Assembly (NCBI RefSeq): GCF_024206495.1
Contig: NZ_JAMBPQ010000048.1
Location: 1 to 49,736, forward strand
Origin: Paraburkholderia sp. CNPSo 3272
GTDB taxonomy: Bacteria > Pseudomonadota > Gammaproteobacteria > Burkholderiales > Burkholderiaceae
Length of the DNA: 49,736 nt
Direction: 5' to 3'
Shown piece by piece: positions 25,929-34,060 of the stretch. Position 1 is the first letter of the stretch. Every line of letters begins with the position of its first letter. The translations under genes were made by a program, and so were the position numbers. Below the pieces are notes generated by a model. That model saw nothing but the letters and a program-made list of their open reading frames with translations. It did not search any database and was not told where the DNA came from.

Positions 25929-26108
25929 ATGGATGAACTTCATGATAAAGGGCTCTTTCATCCCCTGGTAGCAGGAGCCGCGATCTATCTCACGGAAGTG
26001 ATGGCGAGTGTCGACTCGAGTATCGGGCGCGCGTTGATCGTGGTGATCGGCGGGCTAGCGCTTCAGATCTATCGCAAGCTCACGCGATGCAATTGCCGCG
26101 TCGAGTAA
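25929..26108 (+). CDS. Small membrane protein, unrecognised
   Basis: 59 residues from the ATG at 25929, which has GGAGAG five bases upstream. A longer form from a GTG at 25806 (100 residues) lacks a good ribosome site but cannot be excluded. A hydrophobic segment of about 20 residues (RALIVVIGGLALQIY region) should cross the membrane once, followed by a basic tail with two Cys. No family recognised. Confidence 0.5.
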   Translation: MDELHDKGLFHPLVAGAAIYLTEVMASVDSSIGRALIVVIGGLALQIYRKLTRCNCRVE

Positions 26109-26132
26109 CGCATCACACAGTGCTGCTATTTC

Positions 26133-26148
26133 GATAAGTATTCTTATC
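26133..26148. other. Perfect inverted repeat GATAAG-TATT-CTTATC
   Basis: The two 6-base arms are perfect around a four-base loop, 25 bases after the small membrane gene. It could be a weak transcript end or a binding site for a dimeric regulator; the GATAA...TTATC shape slightly recalls Fur boxes. Confidence 0.35.
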
Positions 26149-26320
26149 ACAACGTATCCATTCCGTACTTAAACATTCCAGAGTGAAAACGCATCGCGCC
26201 TCCTCGGGGCCGCGGCAGAGCACCCTGAAATCAATACCGGCAAGCCCTACTGCGCACCGGGCCTGAAATTTGCGCTTTTCCAAACCTCAAGCGACTACGC
26301 TCAAAACCGGGAGTGGTGTG

Positions 26321-26641
26321 ATGAATCAGAAACGCAGAGCGAAGATTGAAGCGGTGGCGGGCAGGCTCATTCAGGAAGTGATGACGACGGGCCTCACGTG
26401 GGATGAGGCGGTCGCTGTATTTGGCCTTGCCGCGAAGGCCACCGCGCAGACCGCGGTACGTCTGGGGGCCGGCACGCCTGCGGATTGCCTTACGGTGGCG
26501 CGCATCCGGTTCGAGGACGCGTTCGCGCAGGACGTGCGGGTGGTCGTTACCGAATCCGGCGCGCAGGAACGCCGCGTCGACCATGCGGACAATGCGCTCC
26601 TCGCGACGGCGCCCCGTCGCCAAACCGCAAAGCTTCACTGA
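26321..26641 (+). CDS. Conserved-looking hypothetical protein
   Basis: 106 residues starting at an ATG with GGGAG 8 bases upstream. The N-terminal half is helical (KIEAVAGRLIQEVMTTGLTWDEAVAVFGLA), broken here into its two helices, and the C-terminal third is charged. No motif recognised. Codon use and GC content match the neighbours. Stands alone, about 220 bases before the end of the convergent ABC operon. Confidence 0.6.
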   Translation: MNQKRRAKIEAVAGRLIQEVMTTGLTWDEAVAVFGLAAKATAQTAVRLGAGTPADCLTVARIRFEDAFAQDVRVVVTESGAQERRVDHADNALLATAPRRQTAKLH

Positions 26642-26859
26642 CCGCCAGACGCGATTCAGCCTCGCCGCATACGGCCGCTATGGCGTCACGGTTCACCATG
26701 CAAGGCCGCGCTACCCAGTCAGGGCCGCTCGCGTGCCGTATCGAGATCCAGCGTGCCGGCGTAGACCGCGGAGCCCATCAGGCCCGGCGTGAAACGCGAG
26801 CCCTCTTCGTGGGTCCACGCGACGGGATTGCAGGCTCTCCCCAAACGAGCTCCACGGAC

Positions 26860-27864
26860 TTAGCGAATCCCCCGCTTGATGAGCGGAATGAGCGAGTCGA
26901 TCGTCGCGGGTGTCTGCACACCGGCACCGGTGTTGATGGTCAGCCCCGCGAAGTGATAAGCCGCCGAGAGCACGCACTGCGTGACCGGCAGAAAGCCCTG
27001 CAGATAAAGCTGCTGGTCGAGTGTCGCGGTGATGAATTTGCTCTGCAGCCCGGAAATCGTGGCGGGCGCCAGATCGATGCCGCCCACGACGATTTGCCCC
27101 GGCTTCTTGCCAGCCTGCTGGAGCGCCTGCGGAATGAACCCGGTCACGCCGCCGTGCTGGGTGCCGATCGCCTTCAGATCAGGATGCGCCTGGATAAAGG
27201 CGACCAGGATCGGCACGGCGAGCGATGAATCGGAATCCACCTGCGGCGAGATATTGAGCCGGGTCACCTTCACGCCTGCCTTTTCCAGCGTCTCGGCAAG
27301 GCCGCGGTCGGACTGGCTGCGCACACTCTCGTTGAAGACACCGTATTCGAGCGCCTCGTCGCCCTTCTTGAGCCCGGCCCCCAGCATGGCCTGCGCGGTG
27401 ATCTGCCCGCCCACGTAGAGTTCGACGCCGGCGTAGCCGAAGCCTTTCGCGTCGTAGAGCTTCTGGTTGTCGGGAAGCGGCGTATTGCCGACCGTTACGA
27501 TAATGCCCTGGTCTACCGCCTGCTTGATCAGCGGGGCGAAGGCCGGATCGCCCGGATGGCCCATGATGCCTATACACGTCGGCTTCGCCGCCATCGCCTG
27601 GCGAAACTGCGCAAGCATCGTCTCCGGGCTCCATGCCGAGAACTGCTCGATCACCTTGATGCCGAAGGCGTGCCCCGCATCGGCAGCCCCGGTCTGACGC
27701 GGCAGCGTCGCGCCGTCGCCGGGATTTCCGCCCATCTGCATATACATCGTCATACCGGCGCCGAGCTGGCCCGGCGTGGTCGGTTCAGTGGCACGGGCAG
27801 TCGGCGCGAGGCCGAACGCAAGCACGCTCGCCCCCAGGAGGAACCCAGTCATGATCTTGTTCAT
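26860..27864 (-). CDS. Sugar ABC transporter periplasmic binding protein (RbsB-like)
   Basis: 334 residues. A signal peptide (to about residue 26, ending TARATEP) precedes a two-lobed type I periplasmic fold. The GHPGDPAFAPLIKQAVDQGI stretch is the usual first-lobe loop, with VTVGNTPLP after it. It delivers ligand to the permease encoded just upstream. GGAG precedes the ATG at 27864. The ligand is probably a monosaccharide or polyol but cannot be named. Confidence 0.88.
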   Translation of the reverse strand: MNKIMTGFLLGASVLAFGLAPTARATEPTTPGQLGAGMTMYMQMGGNPGDGATLPRQTGAADAGHAFGIKVIEQFSAWSPETMLAQFRQAMAAKPTCIGIMGHPGDPAFAPLIKQAVDQGIIVTVGNTPLPDNQKLYDAKGFGYAGVELYVGGQITAQAMLGAGLKKGDEALEYGVFNESVRSQSDRGLAETLEKAGVKVTRLNISPQVDSDSSLAVPILVAFIQAHPDLKAIGTQHGGVTGFIPQALQQAGKKPGQIVVGGIDLAPATISGLQSKFITATLDQQLYLQGFLPVTQCVLSAAYHFAGLTINTGAGVQTPATIDSLIPLIKRGIR

Positions 27865-27893
27865 TTCCGCTCCTATCTCCTGATTTAACGGCT

Positions 27894-28934
27894 TTAGCGC
27901 CGCCCAAGCCTCAATCTTTCGCGCAATGCGCGCAGCCTGGCGGGATTCTCGACCAACAGATGCAGGATCACGGCGACGATGAACACCACCCCTTCGATCG
28001 CCTGAACCCAGAAACCGGCGATACCTGTCGCAACGATTCCTGCCTCCAGCATGCCAATCACGAACGTGCCGAAGAAAGTCCCCACGATCGTCGCCGTGCC
28101 GCCGAACACCGAGGTTCCGCCGATGAACACACCGGCCAGCGCCGGCAGCAGGTAGCCTTGCCCCTGAGTCGAGAAGTAGTTCAGATTCTCGAGCGTGAGC
28201 AGGACCGTGGCGAAACCGGCCAGCACCCCCATCAGCGTGAACAGTTTCACCGTCTCGCGCAGCACGTTGATGCCCACGACCTTCGCCACGTTGCGGTTGT
28301 CTCCGATGAACAGCACGTGCTCGCCGAAACGGTGGCGATTGAGGATGAACCACATGAATACGGCGAGGCCGAGTGCCCAGAGCGCTTGCATCGGGATCAA
28401 ACCGAACAGCGTGCCCGTGAATACGGCATAGGCTGAACCGCTGGCGAGCTGCTGCAGCGCATAGGAGAGCCCGCCGGAAAGGATCGACGCCACACCGGCC
28501 CAGAGGAACTGCGTGCCGATCGTCACGATGATGGACGGCATGCCGACCACCGCGACCAACACCCCGTTCACCACGCCGACGAGCGCGCCACCCGCCAACG
28601 CCGCAATAATGGCGAGCCAGGCGGATCCGGTGGTGTTCACGCACCAGGCGAACAGAAAGCCCGAAAATGCCATCACTGAGGGGAAAGACAGATCGATCTC
28701 GCCCGCAGCAATCACCAGCGTCAACCCGATCGCCAGCACCGCCAGCGGCGGCACGGTGGTCAGGAAGGAGAAGTAGATTGGCCAGCCCAAGAACACGCGC
28801 GGTGCAGTCGCCATGAACAGACCGACCACCAGCGCGAACACGACGAGGCTCGGCAATCCCTCCATGCGCGCAAAACCCGGCAGGCGCAAACCCACCAGGC
28901 GCACCGCGCGCTTTTCCTTGACCGGATCGCTCAC
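27894..28934 (-). CDS. Sugar ABC transporter permease (RbsC family)
   Basis: 346 residues, eight to ten membrane helices, with AAGEIDLSFPSVMAFSG and GGTSVFGGTATIVGTFFG, the family motifs. Homodimers form the inner membrane channel. The start shares ATGA with the stop of the ATPase gene, and the binding protein follows after 29 bases. Confidence 0.9.
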   Translation of the reverse strand: MSDPVKEKRAVRLVGLRLPGFARMEGLPSLVVFALVVGLFMATAPRVFLGWPIYFSFLTTVPPLAVLAIGLTLVIAAGEIDLSFPSVMAFSGFLFAWCVNTTGSAWLAIIAALAGGALVGVVNGVLVAVVGMPSIIVTIGTQFLWAGVASILSGGLSYALQQLASGSAYAVFTGTLFGLIPMQALWALGLAVFMWFILNRHRFGEHVLFIGDNRNVAKVVGINVLRETVKLFTLMGVLAGFATVLLTLENLNYFSTQGQGYLLPALAGVFIGGTSVFGGTATIVGTFFGTFVIGMLEAGIVATGIAGFWVQAIEGVVFIVAVILHLLVENPARLRALRERLRLGRR

Positions 28935-29752
28935 GTCCTTGTCCCCGCAACCGGCGCCGGTCCGTGCCCGCTTTGCTGTAGCGAAATCAGGAATCGCGTG
29001 AGGGCTTCGAGGCTCATCTCGCCTGATTTGATATCCGCGACGATCCGGCCACGATCGAGCACGACCAGCCGATCGGCAAGCTCATGCACATGGGCCAGGT
29101 TGTGTTCAATGTAGATGCAGGCGCGGCCGGACTCCTTAATGAAGCGCACGAAGTCGAGAACCTTGCGCACCTCGCTGATGGCAAGCGCCACCGTAGGTTC
29201 ATCGAGAATGATGAGATCGCTGTCGAAATACATCGCCCGTCCGATCGCGATGCCCTGGCGCTCGCCACCCGAAAGTTTCGCAATCAACGAATCCGCATCG
29301 ATCCCGACGCCGCGAAAACCGAGCTGTTGCTTGAGAATATCGTTGGCGATGCGCCGTTCTTCGGCGACATTGATAAATCCGAACCGGTTGGTGATCTGGC
29401 GGCCGACAAAAAAATTACGCCACAGCGGCTGCTTCTCGCCGAGCGACTTCTCCTGATAGACCGTCTCGAAGCGCAACCGATGCGCCTCGCGCACGGAAAA
29501 GCGGCTCCAGTCGACCTCCTCGTCGCGGATGAACAGCTTTCCCGTGCTCGGCCGCACGACACCGGTCAGTACCTTGATGAGCGTCGATTTACCCGCGCCG
29601 TTATCGCCGATCAGGCCGACGATCTCATTGCGGCCGATGGCGAGGTCGATGCCGGAAAGCGCGCGTATCTTGCCGTAGGACAGGCTGATGCCCTGCGCGC
29701 GTACGATATGCCGCCAGTCGCTCGCAGCGCGCGCGGCATCGCTCGCTGTCAC
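28931..29752 (-). CDS. Sugar ABC transporter ATPase, single-domain type
   Basis: 273 residues with Walker A GDNGAGKST, signature LSGGERQG and Walker B LIILDEPT, then a switch His (IEHN). Unlike RbsA or XylG it has one nucleotide domain, as in FrcA-type systems, so it must dimerise. It begins with GTG at 29752. That codon overlaps the stop of an 18-residue upstream reading frame (GTGA), which has the only strong ribosome site, so its translation is likely coupled. Confidence 0.88.
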   Translation of the reverse strand: MTASDAARAASDWRHIVRAQGISLSYGKIRALSGIDLAIGRNEIVGLIGDNGAGKSTLIKVLTGVVRPSTGKLFIRDEEVDWSRFSVREAHRLRFETVYQEKSLGEKQPLWRNFFVGRQITNRFGFINVAEERRIANDILKQQLGFRGVGIDADSLIAKLSGGERQGIAIGRAMYFDSDLIILDEPTVALAISEVRKVLDFVRFIKESGRACIYIEHNLAHVHELADRLVVLDRGRIVADIKSGEMSLEALTRFLISLQQSGHGPAPVAGTRT

Positions 29753-29805
29753 GCTACGCTCCAGCGCGAACGATCCACCGGGATGTTGTGTACGACGATA
29801 GCCAT
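29749..29805 (-). CDS. 18-residue leader peptide coupled to the ABC ATPase
   Basis: ATG at 29805 opens MAIVVHNIPVDRSRWSVA and stops at 29749, four bases overlapping the GTG of the ATPase. It has the best ribosome site of the operon (AAAGGGGAAAG, seven to eight bases upstream), whereas the GTG itself has none that I see. It may be a regulatory leader or a device for translational coupling. An alternative is that it is the relic of a longer N-terminus. Confidence 0.5.
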   Translation of the reverse strand: MAIVVHNIPVDRSRWSVA

Positions 29806-29862
29806 AAAACTTTCCCCTTTGCTTATCGATCGCCGCATCAACTTACATTGGAAAGTCTCTGG

Positions 29863-29891
29863 AATATAGTAAGACTAACAGTCAAAGTCTA
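29863..29891 (-). promoter_or_regulatory. Promoter and possible operator of the ABC operon
   Basis: On the minus strand TAGACT (29891 to 29886) and TATATT (29868 to 29863) form a -35/-10 pair with a 17-base spacer. Inside the spacer lies the perfect palindrome GACTGTTAGTC (29883 to 29873), well placed for a repressor. Transcription would start near 29856, about 50 bases before the leader ATG. The remaining bases to 30139 hold no supported feature. Confidence 0.5.
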
Positions 29892-30139
29892 GTTCAAGAA
29901 TCGCCTCGCGAGACCGCTTATTTCATCGGGAAATTACTAGTCCTGGGCATCCAATGAGCGGAATGTAAGGGATTCAGGCACGCCCACGATTGATAGCAAA
30001 CTTCGCGCATGCGATTCGATACGGCGGCTGGTGCAGGAGGCACGACAGCACCGTTCGCTACATCGGCATCGAGGTCGACAACGAGTTTGAGATGGTCAAC
30101 AATCACCGGGGCCGCCTATGCCAGTTTCCACCGCCACGA

Positions 30140-30577
30140 ATGAATCAACCTGACTTCACGCTTCGCGCAGCGACGCCCGCCGACGAGCCTTTTCTGTTCG
30201 AATTGCGCAGGGCAACGATGACCGAGCACCTGAAACGTGCTGGGGAATCCACCGACGAGCACGCGCATTGGGAGCGTCTGCGCTACCGCTACAACGACGC
30301 TTATGTCATCTGTTGCGGGTCGGAAAAACTCGGACTCTTCAAATTCTTTCGCGACCCGGACGCATGGACCATCGTGCAAATCCAGATCCTCCCCGAACAT
30401 CAGGGTCGCGGTATCGCGGCCCATCTGCTCGGTGATTTTCTACGGCAGGCGGACGACGCTCGCGTACCCGTCAAGCTCAGCGTTCTGAAGGGAAATCGGG
30501 CGATAAGCCTTTACCAGCGCTTCGGGTTTCAGGTGGTCGATGCGACTGACACGTCGTTGCAGATGAGGCGGCGGTAA
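30140..30577 (+). CDS. GNAT-family acetyltransferase
   Basis: 145 residues. The acetyl-CoA loop QILPEHQGRGIAAHLL (motif A) and the closing NRAISLYQRFGFQVV (motif B) are clear. The start at 30140 (MNQPDFTLRAATPADE) follows the normal family N-terminus but lacks a ribosome site; ATG 30092 in the same frame is an alternative. Substrate unknown; the gene stands alone and is convergent with a broken glycosidase gene. Confidence 0.8.
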   Translation: MNQPDFTLRAATPADEPFLFELRRATMTEHLKRAGESTDEHAHWERLRYRYNDAYVICCGSEKLGLFKFFRDPDAWTIVQIQILPEHQGRGIAAHLLGDFLRQADDARVPVKLSVLKGNRAISLYQRFGFQVVDATDTSLQMRRR

Positions 30578-30750
30578 CGCCGCCCAAAGAGGCACTTGCG
30601 TCCGCTTCCTGCAGCGTCGCCCCGACAGGCCGATGGCGGTCGCGTGCCGAGAGCACCTGCGATGCGGTCGGTTGCCGGCCGAAGGTATCGGGCGCAAGCC
30701 GGCAGTGTCCACATGGCCTGGGCCCCAAGCCCGCCCAGGCCGCCCCCACT

Positions 30751-32673
30751 TCAGTGCATATCGCCAACGGCAACACGTGCCGACAACGCGTTCGTATCGC
30801 GCGACGACGACGCGGCGCGGATCTCGTAGCTTCCGCCATGCACCTGCCACGAGTGTGTCGTGACGTTCCAGGTCGCGAGGCGCTGCGCCGGGACGACGAC
30901 GCTCACCTGTTGCGATTGCCCAGGCCGCAAGGCGACCTTCGTCCATCCCACGAGGCGCTGCGGCGGCTCGCCGAGTCCCGGCGGCAGCGTGGCGTACACC
31001 TGGGCGACTTCGGCGCCGGCACGCGAGCCCGTGTTGGCGACGGTGAACGTGGCGATCACGTTGCCGCCCTGATCGGTACGCGTCCTGAGCCCCGAGTACG
31101 AGTAAGTCGTATAGGAAAGACCATAGCCAAACGGGAACAGCGGATCGATGGTTTTCGCATCGTACCAACGGTATCCCATCAGGAGTCCTTCGCTATAGAC
31201 GACGTTCAGGTTGTTGGGGTCGATGGTCGGCTGCGGCAGATCGGCTTCCTGGCGCGGGAACGTGATCGGCAGCTTCGCGGACGGATTCACGTCGCCGAAC
31301 AGAATGTCCGCGATCGCCTGGCCGCCTTGCACACCGGGATACCACGCTTCCACGACGCCGTGAACGCTACCGAGCCACGGCATCGTGACGGGGCTGCCAT
31401 TCTCCAGCACGACGATGATCCGTTTGGCCTTCGCAGCCACCGCGTTGATCAGCGCATTCTGGTCGTAAAGCTGATTGCTCGGGTCCGCCTTGTTGTCCGG
31501 CAAGGACAGGTTCGCCAGATCCGTGCCCTCGCTTTCCCACTGCGTGGCGAACACGATCGCGACATCGGCGCTGGCGGCCGCGCCGGCCGCGGCGGAGGCG
31601 TTCGTGCCGTCGAAATACGTCACCGTGGCCTGAGGCGCCTTGGCCTTGATCGCGTTGTACGGCGAAGACTTGTACCAGGTCGCGCAGCTCGAAAGCAGCG
31701 GATTGCCGGACTGGCACCCCGACACGGCATTGCCGTCGGCCGCGGGCACGCCTCCCGACCCGCCTCCGGACATCACGCCGACATCGGCATGGCCCCCGAT
31801 CACCACGATCGAGTGGAGGCCGCCAGCGGCGAGCGGAAGGACCGGCTGGTTGCTGCCGGATGCCGTGCCATTCTTCAGTAGAACGATGGACTCGTGCGCC
31901 ACCGCCAGGGAATCACGATTGCCTGCCGTCTGGTCGACCGAGCCGCCGGGGGTGGGCGGATTGTCCATCACACCGAGGGCGATCATGGTGCGCAGTTTGC
32001 GAAAGACCATGTCATTGAGACGAGCGACCGGAACGGTACCGGCCTGGACCGCGGCCTTGAGCGCGCTGCTGAAATACGACTGAATGCCGAAGCCCGCCCC
32101 AGCCGTGCCGAGATCGCCTGGCTGCTCTTCGTCGAGACCCGCCATAGCGGACGCGACAGTACTATGGTTCGCCGTCCAGTCCGACTGGACTTTGCCCTTG
32201 AATCCCCACTCCTGCTTCAGGATGGTCGTGAGGAGTTCCGGGTTCTGGCAGGCATACACGCCGTTGACCAGGTTGTACGAGCACATCACGTTGCCAGGAT
32301 GCCCCTCGCGCACGGCAATCTCGAAGGCGAGCAGCTCCGTTTCCCGCATCGTCCTTTCGTCGACCACCGAATTGCTCGTCATCCGGTTCGTTTCCTGATC
32401 GTTCATCGCGTAGTGCTTCACCGTTGCGATCACGTTCTGCGACTGCGTGCCCATGGGTGCGCGCGGCGCTCATCGTGCCGGTCAGGACCGGGTCTTCGCC
32501 CATGTACTCGAACGTGCGGCCGTCGCGCGGTTCACGCGCCAGATTGACGCCGCCACCCAGTCCTTCCGCATAGCCGAGCACCCGCAGTTCGCGGGCAATG
32601 CGCGCCCCGTAGGCCCCCGCGAGCGCGACGCGTCCCAACTCGAGGCGAGCCCGATCGGTGCGGGAAACGCCGT
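30751..32673 (-). pseudogene. Broken GH3 beta-glucosidase gene
   Basis: The main frame (30751-32454) holds most of a family 3 glycosidase: VIATVKHYAMNDQETNR, the nucleophile segment KVQSDWTANHS, the second alpha/beta domain and a C-terminal fibronectin-like domain. Upstream the similarity continues in a second frame (LGGGVNLAREPRDGRTFEYMGEDP, broken at about 32455-32480), and before that in a third (TAFPAPIGLASSWD at about 32632-32673, break near 32625-32632). The first hundred or so residues, including the signal peptide, are not found. Two frameshifts and a missing start make this a decayed gene unless the sequence contains errors. Confidence 0.8.
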
Positions 32674-32875
32674 GGGGTTTGCCTTAGCCCTGCGCCGAGT
32701 GCCGTTTCGCCGTTACCTTGCAGGCAGTTTACGAATCTTCGCGCCGGCTCACGTCGCCCGGGCAGCGCTTCATGCCGATTCGCTATCCGGCCCCACCGGG
32801 CCGTTTGAGGATTGCAGCAAGGATGCTAAAGTCACCAGCTACCAGCGGTTAGCCTAGGCGACGTTTCTCCGTTCC

Positions 32876-33919
32876 ATGGTGTCTCCCATGACGACCGATC
32901 AAAAGACCGTTTCAAACGTCCTTGCCCAACTCTCGCTCAAATCCGCCGTTGAACACGGCATGTCGCCGCACGATTTCACGCGCCTCACCGGCATCACCGA
33001 GGCCGAACTTGCCCATCCGGACGGGCGCATCCCCGCTCACAAGCACATTGCGATGCTCAATCTGCTGGAGCCTGGCTACCAGGCTTCGGAGCGGCTCGAA
33101 ATTTTTTCCAGTTATTCCTTTCGCGCCCCTATCAGCACGTTATTGGCCATCGTCACGAACAGCCCCACGTTGATGAAAGCTTTCGAACAGTTTCTGCGCT
33201 ACCGGGTGTTGATCGGAAATGTCGATACCGTGAAGGTCAAGCGGTCAGGCCACACGTTCGAATTCGAGTACGTCCTGGACGGCCCCCGCAAAAGCTCATC
33301 CAGCGCCTTCTACAATTTTCTGCTGCTCATTCGCCTCGCCGAGCAGTACAACGACGACGAGCCTTATCCCATTCAGATCGAGCTGACTGGCGACGCGTTT
33401 GCGCCCGTCTCCCAACTCTCGCACCTGTGTGGCGCGACGGTGAAATTCAGGCAGAGCCGCAACCGCATGCTGATGAAAACCGGGGTGGCGGACCTCCCGT
33501 ATCGCAAGTACAACGAGATCACCGAAAACATTCTCTGCGGGCAGGCCGATGCCGATATCCGACGCTTCGTTGTGGGCCATTCGTTTTCTTCGAGAATTGA
33601 AGATTTCGTGACGAAGATGATTCGCGAGGCGCATGCCGGCCTGCCGTTTGCGAACCCCATGGAGGAAGTCTGCGGCCGCCTCGGCATTTCACGCTCGACC
33701 CTGCACCGGCGCTTGCAGGGTGAAGGGACGAACTTCCAGGCGATCCTGTCCCATGCGCGGCTCGAGGAGGCAAGGCGGTTGCTGCCGCTGGCCGATTATT
33801 CGGTTGCCGCGGTGAGCGATCTTCTCGGCTTCTCTTCTCCCTCCGCGTTCTCACGTTTCTTTCTCGAGAACAGCGGCAAGTCTCCTTCGCGCTACAAGTT
33901 GGAAAACTGCAGGTTCTAG
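32876..33919 (+). CDS. AraC-family regulator with arabinose-binding-type N-terminus
   Basis: 347 residues. The first 200 resemble the Arabinose_bd domain of the OruR/ArgR-like AraC branch, and the last 100 hold two helix-turn-helices (EEVCGRLGISRSTLHRRL and DYSVAAVSDLLGFSSPSAFSR, each shortened). ATG at 32876 or 32888 are both possible, neither with a strong ribosome site. It stands about 200 bases from the start of the broken glycosidase and is transcribed away from it, so it may have regulated that gene. Confidence 0.85.
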   Translation: MVSPMTTDQKTVSNVLAQLSLKSAVEHGMSPHDFTRLTGITEAELAHPDGRIPAHKHIAMLNLLEPGYQASERLEIFSSYSFRAPISTLLAIVTNSPTLMKAFEQFLRYRVLIGNVDTVKVKRSGHTFEFEYVLDGPRKSSSSAFYNFLLLIRLAEQYNDDEPYPIQIELTGDAFAPVSQLSHLCGATVKFRQSRNRMLMKTGVADLPYRKYNEITENILCGQADADIRRFVVGHSFSSRIEDFVTKMIREAHAGLPFANPMEEVCGRLGISRSTLHRRLQGEGTNFQAILSHARLEEARRLLPLADYSVAAVSDLLGFSSPSAFSRFFLENSGKSPSRYKLENCRF

Positions 33920-33950
33920 TGAGCTTTCTGGACAGACTGCGCCTGCGCTG

Positions 33951-33981
33951 CCCGCCATCGAACCGAAAGGCGATGGGCGGG
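33951..33981. terminator. Hairpin after the AraC gene
   Basis: CCCGCCATCG pairs with CGATGGGCGGG with a single-base bulge, 32 bases after the AraC stop. No T-run. Confidence 0.35.
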
Positions 33982-34060
33982 ATCGATGCGCGGTCACCGG
34001 CTGCGGTCTCCGGGACAAACATAAAAGCATGCCACGCGTCAATCTGGAGTCCACGAGGCA

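Noticed and set aside
26860..28950. 696-residue frame over the binding protein and permease
   Set aside because: Only the part after 27864 has a signal peptide and a binding-protein fold; the rest is antisense-like shadow of the permease in another frame.
29918..30106. 62-residue ORF on the minus strand between the ABC operon and the GNAT gene
   Set aside because: No ribosome site and no recognisable motif; part of the frame is a shadow of the acetyltransferase upstream region.
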